Of a stretch of 64,000 bases of DNA, positions 12,020-22,180 are shown in pieces (within the stretch, counting starts at the first letter, position 1; each line of letters begins with the position of its first letter). The stretch covers positions 98,527,852 to 98,591,851 of the forward strand of contig NC_133653.1 of NCBI RefSeq assembly GCF_009905375.1. The letters are read 5' to 3'. The notes below the pieces were generated by a model that did not search any database, was not told the DNA's origin, and was given only the letters and a program-made list of their open reading frames with translations. Source of the stretch: Apium graveolens (taxonomy: Eukaryota; Streptophyta; Magnoliopsida; Apiales; Apiaceae). The position numbers and the translations under genes are program-made.

Positions 12020-13433
12020 CTAGGAAAATAAATGAGGAGACTTGGATTGCATTTCTCTTTCCAATTCCCAAGTCGATTCTTCAACCTTTGGATTCCTCCA
12101 CAAGACTCGTACTAAAGACACAGACTTATTCCTAAGCACTCTTTCTTTCTTATCTAAAATCTGCACTGTCCGCTCTACAAAAGACAAATCTGAATGAATC
12201 TCGATTGGCTCATATTTTATCACATGATTCGAATCAGGCAAATAACGCTTCAACATTGACACGTGAAACACGTTGTGAATATGCTGCATGTAAGGTGGTA
12301 ACACTAACTCGTAAGCAACCTTTCCCACACACTTCAAAATCTCGAAAAGGCCAACAAATGGGGACTCAGCTTTCCTTTCTTCCCAAATCTTGATAAACCC
12401 TTCCAAGGTGAAACCTTCAATAAAACTGCTTCACCAGTTTCAAATTCTATATCTTTTCTGGTAGGATCAGCATATTTGCGTTGACGATCTTGAGCTACCA
12501 CTAATCTTTTTCGAATGAGTTCTATTTTCTCTTTTATCTGTTGAATCAATTCTGGACCCAAAATCTTTCTCTCACCAACTACTTTCCAACATATTGGAGA
12601 TCTGCATTTTCTCCCGTACAAGGCTTCGTAAGGCGGCATTCCAATACTGGCGTGATAGCTGTTGTTGTAGGAGAATTCAACCAATGGCAAATGTTCGTCC
12701 CAACTTCTTTCAAAATCTAGAGCACACACCCTTAGCATGTCTTCAATAGTCTGAATTGTCCTTTCACTTTGACCATCTGTCTGCGGATGATACGCGGTAC
12801 TCATATTCAGCTTCGTTCCGAGACAATCTTGAAAACTTCTCCAAAATCTTGAATTAAATTGAGGATCTATGTCTGAAACTATGGACACCGGAACTCTGAA
12901 ACTATGGATACTGGAACTCCATATCGAACCATAATTTCCTTTAGATATAACCGGACCAATTTATCCAATGATAATCTCTCGTTGATAGGAATAAAATGAG
13001 CCGACTTCGTCAATCTGTCTATAATAACCCAAATAGCATCATAATTTGCCTTGGTCCTTGGTAATCCAACTACGAAATCCATCGCAATATGCTCTCACTT
13101 CCATTCTGGAATGTCCAATGGTTGTATTAGTCCACTGGGCCTTTGATGTTCCGCTTTGACTCGCTGGCAAGTGTTACATTTACTCACCCATTCAGCAATC
13201 TCTTTCTTCATACTTGGCCACCAAAAGGTTTCTCCTAAGTCTCTATACATCTTCGTACTCCTGGGATGAATTGAATATTTGGAGTTGTGAGCGTCTCGAA
13301 GAATTTCATCTTTCAGCTCGGCTACATTGGGTATCCATATTCTGGAAGAGAATATTAATATCCCTTTATTATCCTTTTGACTCCCTATCTCTTCTCCTGT
13401 CAAACTGTCTCGTTCATGGCTCATGACTTCTTC
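12020..13433 (-). pseudogene. Integrase with C-terminal chromodomain (element G), broken
   Basis: On the minus strand the order is: the RNase H/integrase linker (GILIFSSRIWIPNVAEL); the zinc-binding region (H in DAHNSKYSIHP, C-x2-C in CNTCQRVK); the core with D (AMDFVVGLPRTKANYD), D (VSDIDPQFNSRFW) and E (HPQTDGQSERTIQT); the GPF-type region ([28 protein letters not shown]); and a chromodomain-like end ([17 protein letters not shown]). TGA near 13092 replaces the Trp of PEWKWEH as seen in F. A 23-bp tandem duplication at 12872-12917 shifts the frame inside the core, and another shift lies at 12334-12406. The pol stop is TAG at 12020-12022. The chromodomain would direct integration to heterochromatin. 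Confidence 0.9.
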
Positions 13434-14345
13434 CTAACATCTTCTTATCTTCTCTAATAGTTCTAGTTGAACAGACATTGCACATAACACATCTGTAGAC
13501 ATACTTGGGGTACTGACCTCTATTTCAAGCTTCTCAAATTCCTTGATCAATTTCTCAGATGAAGTGATCATGTTTAATCTTTCTTTTCTGCTCAGAGCGT
13601 CTACCACCACATTCGCTTTTCCTGGATGATAGTTGATGGTATAGTCGTAGTCCTTGATCAATTCTATCCATCTTCTCTGCCTCATGTTCAATTCCTTATG
13701 GGTAAAGATATACATTAAACTCTTATGGTCCGTGTAGATCTCGCACTTTTCCCCATACAGATAATGCCTCCATATCTTTAATGCAAATACTATAGCTGCC
13801 AATTCCAGATCATGAGCTGGATACTTCTCTTCATGTGGTTTCAACCGTCTTGAAGCGTACGCTATCACCTTGTCGTGTTGCATCAAAACACATCCCAATC
13901 CTTTGTATGACGCGTCACTGTAGATCACAAAATTTCCTTGATCATCTGGTAAGACTAGCACTGGAGAAGATATTAATCTATTCTTTAATTCTTGGAAACT
14001 CTCCTCACACTTCTCATCCCATTCAAATTTCTGGTTCTTCCTGGTGAGCTTTGTCAATGGCGTAGCTATCTTCACAAAGTCTTGCACGAATCTTTTGTAG
14101 TAACCTGCCAATCCCATGAAACTTCTTACTTTTGTTGGTGTCTTTGGTCTTTCCCAGTTGATTATAGCTTCAATCTTTTCCGGATCCACTTCCACTCCTT
14201 TATTGCTAATCACGTTCCCAAGAAATCATACTTCTTTTAACCAAAATTCACACTTGGAAAACTTTGCGTACAATTTCTCCTGTCGCAGTATCTCCAGAAC
14301 TATTCTCAAATGCTCTGCATGCTCTTCTTCTGAGAATTTGAGAAT
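13434..14345 (-). pseudogene. RT C-terminus and RNase H (element G)
   Basis: A 259-codon stretch (14213-13434) is open. It starts in the RT thumb/connection ([35 protein letters not shown]) and runs through RNase H. The catalytic aspartates are present in [24 protein letters not shown] and [12 protein letters not shown]. Upstream, 14345-14214 still reads HAEHLR and [17 protein letters not shown], but a stop or shift separates it. The RT palm with the FIDD box is missing. The segment ends in TAG (13434-13436), at the same position as a stop in F. Confidence 0.9.
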
Positions 14346-14701
14346 TCTGAGAAATGATGTCCTCCTATCTCAATGTCACACCTCGGGCACACTCGGTCAA
14401 TGGGAACTTGGTTCTTATTAGCTAATTCTATCATTAACGCCTGTTCTAACAAATCGACTTCGCAATGCAGTTTATCGATAAAATATTGAGAAATAAATTA
14501 TCTTGTAGCTCCAGAATCAATTAAAACTTTAGCATCTACGGAGTTGACTGGAAGCGTACCTGCAACCACGTCAGAACTCTGAACAGCATCATTCATTATC
14601 ATATTGAATATTTTGGCTTTGGGTTGAACTGATGGTCCTTCAATTCTTGGCACACTCTGAGATGGAGCACCTGTAATCCTTGGTGTGTTACTCGTTGTAC
14701 T
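14346..14701 (-). pseudogene. Protease N-terminal fragment (element G), fused to RT by deletion
   Basis: On the minus strand it reads on from gag into [10 protein letters not shown], the aspartic protease active site (14504-14518 encode DSGAT), followed at once by a stop. It continues as ELANKNQV and [10 protein letters not shown], and then jumps to [11 protein letters not shown], which belongs to RT roughly 0.87 kb further on in F. The junction near 14335-14355 contains the repeated string ttctcagaattctca, so a microhomology-mediated deletion is likely. Confidence 0.8.
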
Positions 14702-15751
14702 TTATGTTGGGCAACTTCCGGCGATATGCCCTGGCTTTCCACACTTATAGCAACCAGTTCCCAACTTCTGACCTTGAGTCGGATTCTGACACATATTAGC
14801 AAAGTGTCCCTTTCTGCTACACTTGAAACACGTCACATTGGCATTATAATTCCCACAAAACTGGTAATCTGGTACTGGTGGACGATTGGGCCTCTGCTGA
14901 TTCGAATTCTGAAAATGGTTGCGTTGTCCTCCATTTCCAGATTGTGGTCTTCTGAATCCCACATTCCTATTACCCTGAAACTCTGGCCTTTTGTTGAAGC
15001 AGCCCTGAAAATTACCTTGCTGCTGACCTCCTTCTGAGGTTTCTATTTTCCTTTTCCTCCCATCCTTTCCTTTCTGAGACATGTCGCTTCTGCTTTCGAT
15101 CATCATTGCATTCTGAATAACGGCCACGTATGAAGTCAACTCAAACATGGCCACTCTGTTCTGAATCCAAAATTTCAATCTCTGCTCAAATCTTCTGGCT
15201 TTCTTCTCATCTGTATCAACCTGATTTGACACGAACCTCGCTAACTCCGTAAACTTAGCCTCATACTCAGCGACAGTAAGATCTCCCTGGGTTAGGTTCA
15301 AGAACTTAATCTCCATTTGATTCTTCATGTACCTCAAGAAATACATCTCCAGGAATAGCTCAGTAAACCTTTCCTAAGTCACAAACTTATCCCCTTCCAA
15401 GGCTCGTGTGGATTTCCACCAATAATTTGCCTCACCCTTCAGAAAGTAGCTTGGAAACTTTATCTTCTGTTCAACTCCTGCTCCGACTAAGTCAAAAGCC
15501 TTCTCAATCTCTTTGAGCCATGCATTGGCTTCCATGGGGTCATCACTTCCTTTGAACTCAGGTGGCTTCATAGCTTGAAACTGCTTAAAAGTCACTGCAG
15601 GTGGTACTACTGCTTGCTGTTGTTGCTGTTGCTGTTATTGCGTAAGATGCAACACCCGTTGCTGCATCAGTCCCAACTTCTGGACAATCACTGGGTCTGT
15701 ACGACTCTCGTTACGATCCTCTCCTGAATTATTCCTCCTCTTTGGTGCCAC
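14702..15751 (-). pseudogene. gag: gag of element G
   Basis: Minus strand. It begins near 15751, where GTG stands in place of ATG before APKRRNNSGE, and continues with a glutamine tract (about 15606-15643) that contains a stop. It then reads FKQFQAMKPPEFKGSDDP, ANAWLKEIEKAFDL, FPSYFLKGEANYWW, FTELFLEMYF, VAEYEAKFTELARFV and KARRFEQRL, followed by a basic Gly/Asn-rich stretch and two zinc knuckles: CFKCSRKGHFANMC and CYKCGKPGHIAGSC. TAG at 15374-15376 replaces the Trp of VTWE, and the frame ends in TAA at 14702-14704. This is a Ty3/gypsy capsid and nucleocapsid polyprotein. Confidence 0.9.
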
Positions 15752-16266
15752 TATTCTAGTAAGAAACAAGCAACATATATAATAATTTGTCAAACATTGT
15801 GTCGAATATGTAGCAATTCTTTAATATATCAAAATTCTCAAATATAATCTCTTTTCAAAATATCATAAACTTGCTACCATATTAACACAAGCAACATGAT
15901 TATCACATAATCCTACTTATTATCTTGAGAATAACAACACAAAGAAAATTTATGAAGAATTATCCAAACCTTTTAAACCCTTGCTCAAAATCTCAAATAA
16001 CCAACAAACGGTGGGCAGGGTTGCAACACAACCTTCCAACCTCTTTCATCACTTCTTACTATTTTTAGAAACCAAAAGTAGCAACGCAATGACACAAAGG
16101 CCTAAGGCTAAATGCACAACGGGGAACCTAAACAACTTAACTATAACCCAGCCCAATAACCTAACTTTAACCTTATAAGAGCTAAAATACACGCGCCTAT
16201 CTTATGTGATCTTTCTATGACTCATCTATTACAATCCTAAGCCTGTTTTAGTGACCATAACCTGTA
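15752..16266 (-). other. Leader of element G, no gene seen
   Basis: About 515 bases between the PBS and gag on the minus strand. I see no convincing frame and nothing like the pre-gag ORF of element F. Confidence 0.6.
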
Positions 16267-16278
16267 GCTTTAATACCA
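16267..16278 (-). other. Primer binding site of element G
   Basis: On the minus strand it reads TGGTATTAAAGC, three bases after the LTR end. It differs at two positions from the tRNA-Met site TGGTATCAGAGC; element F has one of these differences (TGGTATTAGAGC). Confidence 0.8.
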
Positions 16279-16281
16279 ACA

Positions 16282-19200
16282 TGTGACGCCCTCCAAATCC
16301 GGGGTCTAGATTTGGGGGTCACTAACCAATAAACCATAATATAATAAACACAGTGAAATAAAATAGTATATATGACCCCTTGCATGCAACTGGATCAATC
16401 ACATGTTATAGTATGAAATAGACACTAATACAAACCAACTGTTATTACAAACCATAAGTCTAATTAGTTTTACAACTTATTGAAATTTTATTACAAACCT
16501 CAAGACTACTCAAACGTCCCAAACTGACTGCCTGGAAAACCCACCAAACTATTTACGAGCACTCGACTTCTGATCAAACCTGGAACTCAAGTCTGCTATG
16601 GCTTACCTGAAAGATCAGATTGATAAACAAGTATGAGCGAAAATAATGCTCAGTAAGCAGTATAAAGTGTGCTTGAAATGATAAACCATATTTTGATAAT
16701 AATTGAACAACAGGATAAAATCAATGATATTTGATCAATCAATAAAAGCTGAACCAGCTATAAGCAATAAAAGATAATTTTTTTTAAGATTGGAATCTAA
16801 CTCCGACGGACGTACTATCACATGCTGATCAGCCCGTGTGATAGCACAAGGTCATGATTCATAGAAACATGTCCCCAAAACACGAGTACTCAAATAAAAA
16901 AGCAATATATCTACCTGTGGCACAAATTGTGTCATAATATTTCATATAACACTTAAAATTGCCCTTCTCTAGACCGTCCGTCCCGGTCACTTACGCATTC
17001 ATCCAATCCATAAAACATTTTGATCAAAGGAGCCGAATCAAACGACATCCTTAACATTATAACTCCCCATTTCTCATGGTCTAGAGCTATCTCAACAATC
17101 AATGGCGAAATAACTAGAACAATTAGTTATTCGCTAATATCGATTCAACGTTCTCCTGTATAGAGTAATTTGTAGCGAAATATAAAATATTTAACTATTC
17201 TGAACTTAGAATAGTATGGAAATTGAAAGAATAGAGTTCAGAGTTAATATCACTTGAATGATAAGTGAAGATGTAAAGACTTGCTTAACATGATTCATAA
17301 TAAACATCATTTGAACAATAAGTGAAGGTAGGGATACTTGCATAATATGATTCGAAATAAACGTCACTTGAACGATAAGTGAAGTTAGGGGTACTTGTCT
17401 GGTATGCTCAATAACTTCTTACTATCACCCTGGCTTATAGCTGCTGGCTACTATCTTCGTCTAAAACTTGATCGCACTCCTTGCTACTCGATTCTATAAA
17501 CACAAGGACTATCTTAATTGACAGAACCAAATTCAATCGACGTAACTATACGTCATGACATATACCCGATCGTTTATAACTACTCATGGCATTCTGAAAC
17601 TGTAAACAGATAGCATTCATATCACGTAACATGTAATCATATTATTCATGTATCACGTAATCTTATATTTTATGTAACACATAAGTCAGATCGTCATCAG
17701 ATATGTCTCAGTACGATTAGAATTGAAATCAGGTCAATAATAGTGTTTACCGATCAAATACCGACTCAACAGGACTAACAAATCAAATGACATTGTAATA
17801 CAAAAGAAATTAGGTCTCGAAAGTATTTTTATTGAAAGCGTAATGTTTTTATGAGTCTGTACGTATTCGTTTCGTATTAAATGGACGAATGGTTTATAAT
17901 GTTTTTATGAGTCTGTACGCGTTCGTTTCGTATTAAACGGACGAACGGTTTATTTATTATGAATAAAATAAGAATTAAATAGAATTAAATCGATTAATAA
18001 TAATATTAATTGATTTTTAAATACCGAAATATAGTTTTTTTAAAAGATTAAAAATAATTTTAAGGGTTTATTTGAATTAATTATGAATAATTTATATTTA
18101 TTTAACTATTTATAAATAAAATTAATTGATTAAATGATATAATCAATTAATTAAATTCATAAATAAATAACTAAAATAAATTATAAATAATTAACAAATT
18201 GGATTTTTGAAAATGATAAAAGAAAATAATTTTAGGAATTTAAAATAATTAAGTAAATAATTTTTAGTATTTAAAATAATTATTAAATGATTTTTAAAAA
18301 TAAATAAAATGATTTTTGAAAATAGGAAAAAGGATTTTTTGAAATGTTTTTAAAAATTAAAATCTGGGAAACAGAAATGGGGATTGGGGTTAGGATTTCG
18401 GGGATCACTATTTTTAAATCAAACTTGAAGATTTATGGCTCAAATTAAACCTCTACACATCTACAATCTATTCCTTTCATCAAACACAATCACCAATCCA
18501 AGACTAATTCTAAAAATTCAATTCGAAAATTCTATAAAAAAGAAAATCGGGTTATTCATTCCGGGGATCTAACAGTCGAATTAAACATGTAAATCAATTC
18601 AAAAGATCAAATTAGAGCTATATATAACATCAAAACTAATCAACAATTACTAAAAATCCAAATTCGATTTCAACATCAAGAACATAAAAATTGATTTTAC
18701 TCACTACTTCACCTCTAATATTTGTGAAATTGGTACCACTAGAAAGGTCTTGAAACAAGGATCAATTCGGTTACTAGAACTCTCAATTTGGTTTCCGGAA
18801 TCAATCACAATCTTGAATCGAAGCTTTGCTGAAGAATCTCACCCCCAAAGTTTGTTCTTGATATTTCTTTTAATTCTCTGAATTTTTAATGAAAAAAATG
18901 AATAAAATAAGAATTATGCAGCTATTTATATTTACAGAAAATTATACCCCCTAGAATTAATTAAGGGTGTTTTTATCCTTTAACTAAAATAATTAAGCCC
19001 CAAAATAATAATTACGGGGAATAATTTTAAAAGCGATAAAATATAAAATTTGTATCAAAATTTTCCAAAAATTGCGAATAATGCAAAAATGCAAGAATAT
19101 TGGGTGTTTGAAATACGAATAATTTTATAAAAATAAAAACACAGATTTTGTGGGGTTTGACGTCCCGGTGGGGTCCCGGTCCGTTGAATTTTGAAAAACA

Positions 19201-19505
19201 GAAACGATTCCTAAATTAACAGAAAATCCTGAAAACACATAAAATACATTCAAACGCGCATAAAATGAAATAAAACGAATATCTCGATAGAGATGCAAAT
19301 ATATACGAGTCCAAATTGCAGATCGATTCATATAAATGTGGTTTAAACACTTATTACTTACTCGAAAAATTTTCTGGTTCACACGGGAATACAAATAGCA
19401 TTTTATAACACGTAATATTATGGCAATGAACACTTTAACTTATATAAATACAAAATATTTATTTATTTAACATATAATATTCATATTATGTTCTCGGATA
19501 TTACA
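16282..19505 (-). repeat. 5' LTR of element G (right copy)
   Basis: It is 3224 bases, starting on the minus strand at 19505 (TGTAATATCC) and ending at 16282 (CGTCACA). Collinear with 8669-11980 apart from two large indels. The terminal hairpin is perfect: GTGAC (16283-16287) pairs with GTCAC (16318-16322), and CCAAATC (16293-16299) with GATTTGG (16309-16315). Confidence 0.92.
17841..17952. repeat. Two 56-bp tandem copies with internal inverted repeat in the LTR of G
   Basis: Copies 17841-17896 and 17897-17952 each start taatgtttttatgagtctg and end gacgaayggttta, differing at a few C/T positions. Each holds an imperfect inverted repeat (cgttcgt / acgaacg). They lie in a tract of roughly 215 bases missing from the partner LTR. 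Confidence 0.8.
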
Positions 19506-19510
19506 AATCA

Positions 19511-20068
19511 ACTTCTAGTGATGAACCTAAAACTCACTTAGATGATAACAAGGCTAAAAAGAAAAATAGACGTCATAGAAATGGGAAGTTAGGTGTTAGA
19601 AATAAAAATGAAGATTTGCTAAAACCTAATTCTTCTAGGAAGTTGTGCTTTAAATGTAATTCGTCTTCGCATCTTGCATATACATGTATTGTGAGTAAAG
19701 TAGATAATGATAAAGTTCATAATAAGCATAGCATGTCTACCATGCCTAGTTCTCATACATCATGTCATAAATCTAAATGTATGCCATATGCTTTTAATAC
19801 CTTGTCTTCTTATCTTAACTTGATGCATTTTCCATCCACTACTTGTATGCATAATGATAAGAACATGAGTAGAAAGCATTATAGGGCAAAGACTGTCAGT
19901 CCTCATAAGGTTAGGAAGAAAACTCCTACTTGGAAGCCTAAAGGCATTCTTAAGGCTTCTAAAGAAAAAAAGGAGACAGTCGATAAGAAACAAAAGCATG
20001 TTAAATTTACATCTTATATTATTCATAATGTGAATCTCTCTAAGTCCCATGGACCCAATTTAGTTTAG
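19511..20068 (+). pseudogene. gag: gag C-terminal part of element A with zinc knuckle
   Basis: It continues in frame from 8668 when element G and one aatca are removed. It encodes SSDEPKTHLDDNKAKKK, then the zinc knuckle CFKCNSSSHLAYTC (C-x2-C-x4-H-x4-C, about 19645-19687), then a Cys/His/Lys-rich region and a basic tail (RKKTPTWKPKGILKAS), ending in TAG at 20066-20068. Taken with 8180-8668, about 349 codons are open without a stop, the best-preserved part of A. The knuckle would bind the genomic RNA. Confidence 0.85.
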
Positions 20069-20290
20069 GTACCAAAGAAAACTTGATCCATAATATAGAC
20101 ATGGCAAGCAAAAGTGAAGCGAACCATGTGAATTGTGAACATTGGATATTTAATACACAAGAGTTCGAGGATAGAGCCCTGCTATCAGAAGTGGACAAGT
20201 GAGTCGGCACAATAGTTCCCTTTGGAGATGACAACAAAGGAATCACTATGGGATATGGCGTGAAATCAGGAATGTCAACTTTCCCTCAAT
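20069..20290 (+). pseudogene. Protease vestige of element A
   Basis: Short matches to the protease region of B: a degraded counterpart of its WILDSGCS segment (20145-20170), DRALLSEVDK, and PFGDDNKGITMGYG (about 20215-20255), corresponding to B at 28640-28770. The catalytic DSG is not preserved and a stop interrupts the frame. After about 20290 the similarity to pol ends abruptly. Confidence 0.7.
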
Positions 20291-21084
20291 ATTTAAATGC
20301 ATATATTTGTTGAATATCTGTTGCATTTATTTGTTATGTTTATACTTTAATGTTTTGATTTATGGACCTTGAAGCAATTCAACTTTATTATTTGCTCCAT
20401 AAGTCAAATTGTAAAAGTATTAGCAGCATCACACCTCTAATAATTTATTTCAATGGTTTGTGATGAGATTAGCATCATCACACCTCTGATAATCTATTTC
20501 AGTTATTTGTGATGAGTTTAAAAGAATTTTACCTATGATAATTTATTTCAGTGGTTTGTGATGAGTTTGGTAGCATTACACTATTGAGAGTCTTTCTCAG
20601 TGGTTAGTGATGAGTTTCGTAGCACCATAAACTCTTGATAATTCATATCATTAGTTAAAGGTGATATATGTAGCATTATAAACTCTTGATAATTTATATT
20701 ATTAGTTAGTGATGATATATGTAACATCATAAACTCTTGATGAGTCATATCATTAGTTGGTGGTAATATTTGTAGCACTATAAACTTATGATAAATCTAG
20801 TAACAATTCTTGTTGATAGTTTTATCACTAGTTAATGGTGAGTTGTGTAGCACTACATACTTGAATAAATTTGTTGACAAATTTTGTTAATATTTTTATC
20901 ACAAGATAGTGGTGAGATTTTGATAATAGTGAGATCTTTTAAGTTGCCTTTTCTGAAAAACTCACTAAGATCAAAATCATGTGTGTAATATAGTTGGACA
21001 TAATTCAATTTTAATGGAGTCTAACAACTAATGAGTTCTTGATTGAATATCATAATTGGTAGTAGTCTTAGTGGATAGTGAATC
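20291..21084 (+). other. Tract replacing integrase in element A
   Basis: Where B has about 1.3 kb encoding protease end and integrase, A has this AT-rich, TTGATAA- and GTGATGAG-rich tract with no coding similarity to pol. Most of it is the minisatellite listed separately. Its origin is unknown. Confidence 0.6.
20423..20940. repeat. Degenerate minisatellite, about nine units of 49-75 bp
   Basis: Units share the pattern gtagcatcayaaactcttga, then taatttatatcattagt, then tagtgatgatat or ggtttgtgatgag. Three central units at about 20627-20780 are spaced 51 bp, so the minus strand is open there as a repeated 17-residue peptide (HISSLTNDMNYQEF and variants, 20778-20581). Flanking units are more diverged, and the last two are expanded to about 73 bp. 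Confidence 0.75.
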
Positions 21085-22180
21085 ATGTTTGATTATGAGG
21101 TTTCATTTTTGTCATTATTAACATTTAATGACAGCAAGCTCCCAAGTAATCACAAGGAAGACAACTTAGACAATCTAGATGTTGAAGATCTTTCTGATGA
21201 TGAAGACGAACCTGAGGTTGTTCCAAATGAAGATGTAAATGCAAATGATCTTATCAATGATCACAATTCTGGTTCAGACTTTGATGGGAATGGTCCTGAG
21301 ACAAGCAAAGATAGTAAATCTATTTCTGGAACTAGTTCTCAAGATTCAGATTCTGAAGGATAAATTGACAGTGGTGATAGTGGAAATGGTTCAAATGCAG
21401 TAATAATAGTGGAAACTGGAAGAAGCACAGTCATACCAACTTTAGAACCAATCCACAAGCTTCAGATTCTATAGATCATGTCGACAACAACTCAAGGGGA
21501 GCAAAAGAGGAAGAATAAGGATCTGCTAGTCAGACTCAACATAATTCTAAAAATGCCAAGTCATCAAGAGCTAGTCTACCAAGATGTAAGAATAGTGTAA
21601 AAACCATTCTTGGCATATGATACTCAGTAATTTTGATACTGGAGTAAAGGCTAGAAGATCAGAAGAAGAAAAACAAGGATTTACTAGTCAGACTCGACTT
21701 AATTCTGGAAATGCTGAGTCACCAAGAGCTAGTCTACCAAGACGTAAAGAATGGAGTAAAAACCATCTTTAGCATGTGGTACTTTGTATTTCTAATACTG
21801 GAGTAAGGGCTAGAAGAGCTGCTGCAAACAATTGAATAGATTCTGGTTTTTATCACTAATGGAACCAAAGGAAGCAGTGAAGCTCTTGGAGATCCATATT
21901 GAGTGATTGCTATGCAAGATGAATCAATCAAATTGAAGGTTAAATTTGTGGAGGCTTGTTCCCATATTCAAGGATAGATCACAATCTTTAAATAGTAAAG
22001 ATCTTTCCAAGAGTGAAAAGAGCCCTGAAGCTATTTCTGAATATAATAGGGTTAATCTAGATCCAGATTCTGGTACAAGTTCAAGATTTATTCCCCTCAA
22101 AGCACCAAATCTCAGATTTGATTCAGCAACAACTCAGGGGGAGCAAAACAAGCAATATTCCACGAATCTAAGTTAACATC
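21085..22180 (+). pseudogene. Acidic pol spacer of element A, joined to 3' region (RT deleted)
   Basis: The open part (21085-21363) encodes FNDSKLPSNHKED, DNLDVEDLSDDEDEPE and SKSISGTSSQDSDS. It matches the integrase-RT spacer of B at 42376-42600. It is followed by a tandemly duplicated segment and by remnants of the sequence just before RT (SLMEPKEAVKLLE, NLWRLVPIFKD). RT and RNase H are absent: by 22180 the text is already the 3' noncoding region that follows the pol stop in B (gggaaagtaagtttacat). Confidence 0.75.
21510..21825. repeat. 158-bp tandem duplication in the pol spacer of A
   Basis: Copies at about 21510-21667 and 21668-21825 share ctagtcagactc, gagctagtctaccaagac, gtaaaaaccat and gctagaaga. 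B has one copy at this place (about 42625-42785). Confidence 0.8.

Larger units (their letters stand above)
8669..19505 (-). mobile_element. Element G: Tekay/Del-like chromovirus, minus strand, deletion derivative
   Basis: A 10,837-base element is bounded by TGTGACGCC (LTR end, complemented) at 8669 and TTACA at 19505, flanked by the 5-bp duplication aatca (8664-8668 and 19506-19510). It is inserted in the gag of element A, whose frame is continuous when G is removed. Minus-strand order is 5' LTR, PBS, leader, gag, protease fragment, C-terminal RT, RNase H, integrase, chromodomain, PPT, 3' LTR. The protease C-terminus and RT palm are deleted, so it could not make its own cDNA. Confidence 0.95.

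Noticed and set aside
20423..20940. CRISPR-like array
   Set aside because: Units are tandem and degenerate with no unique spacers, and the context is a plant retrotransposon.
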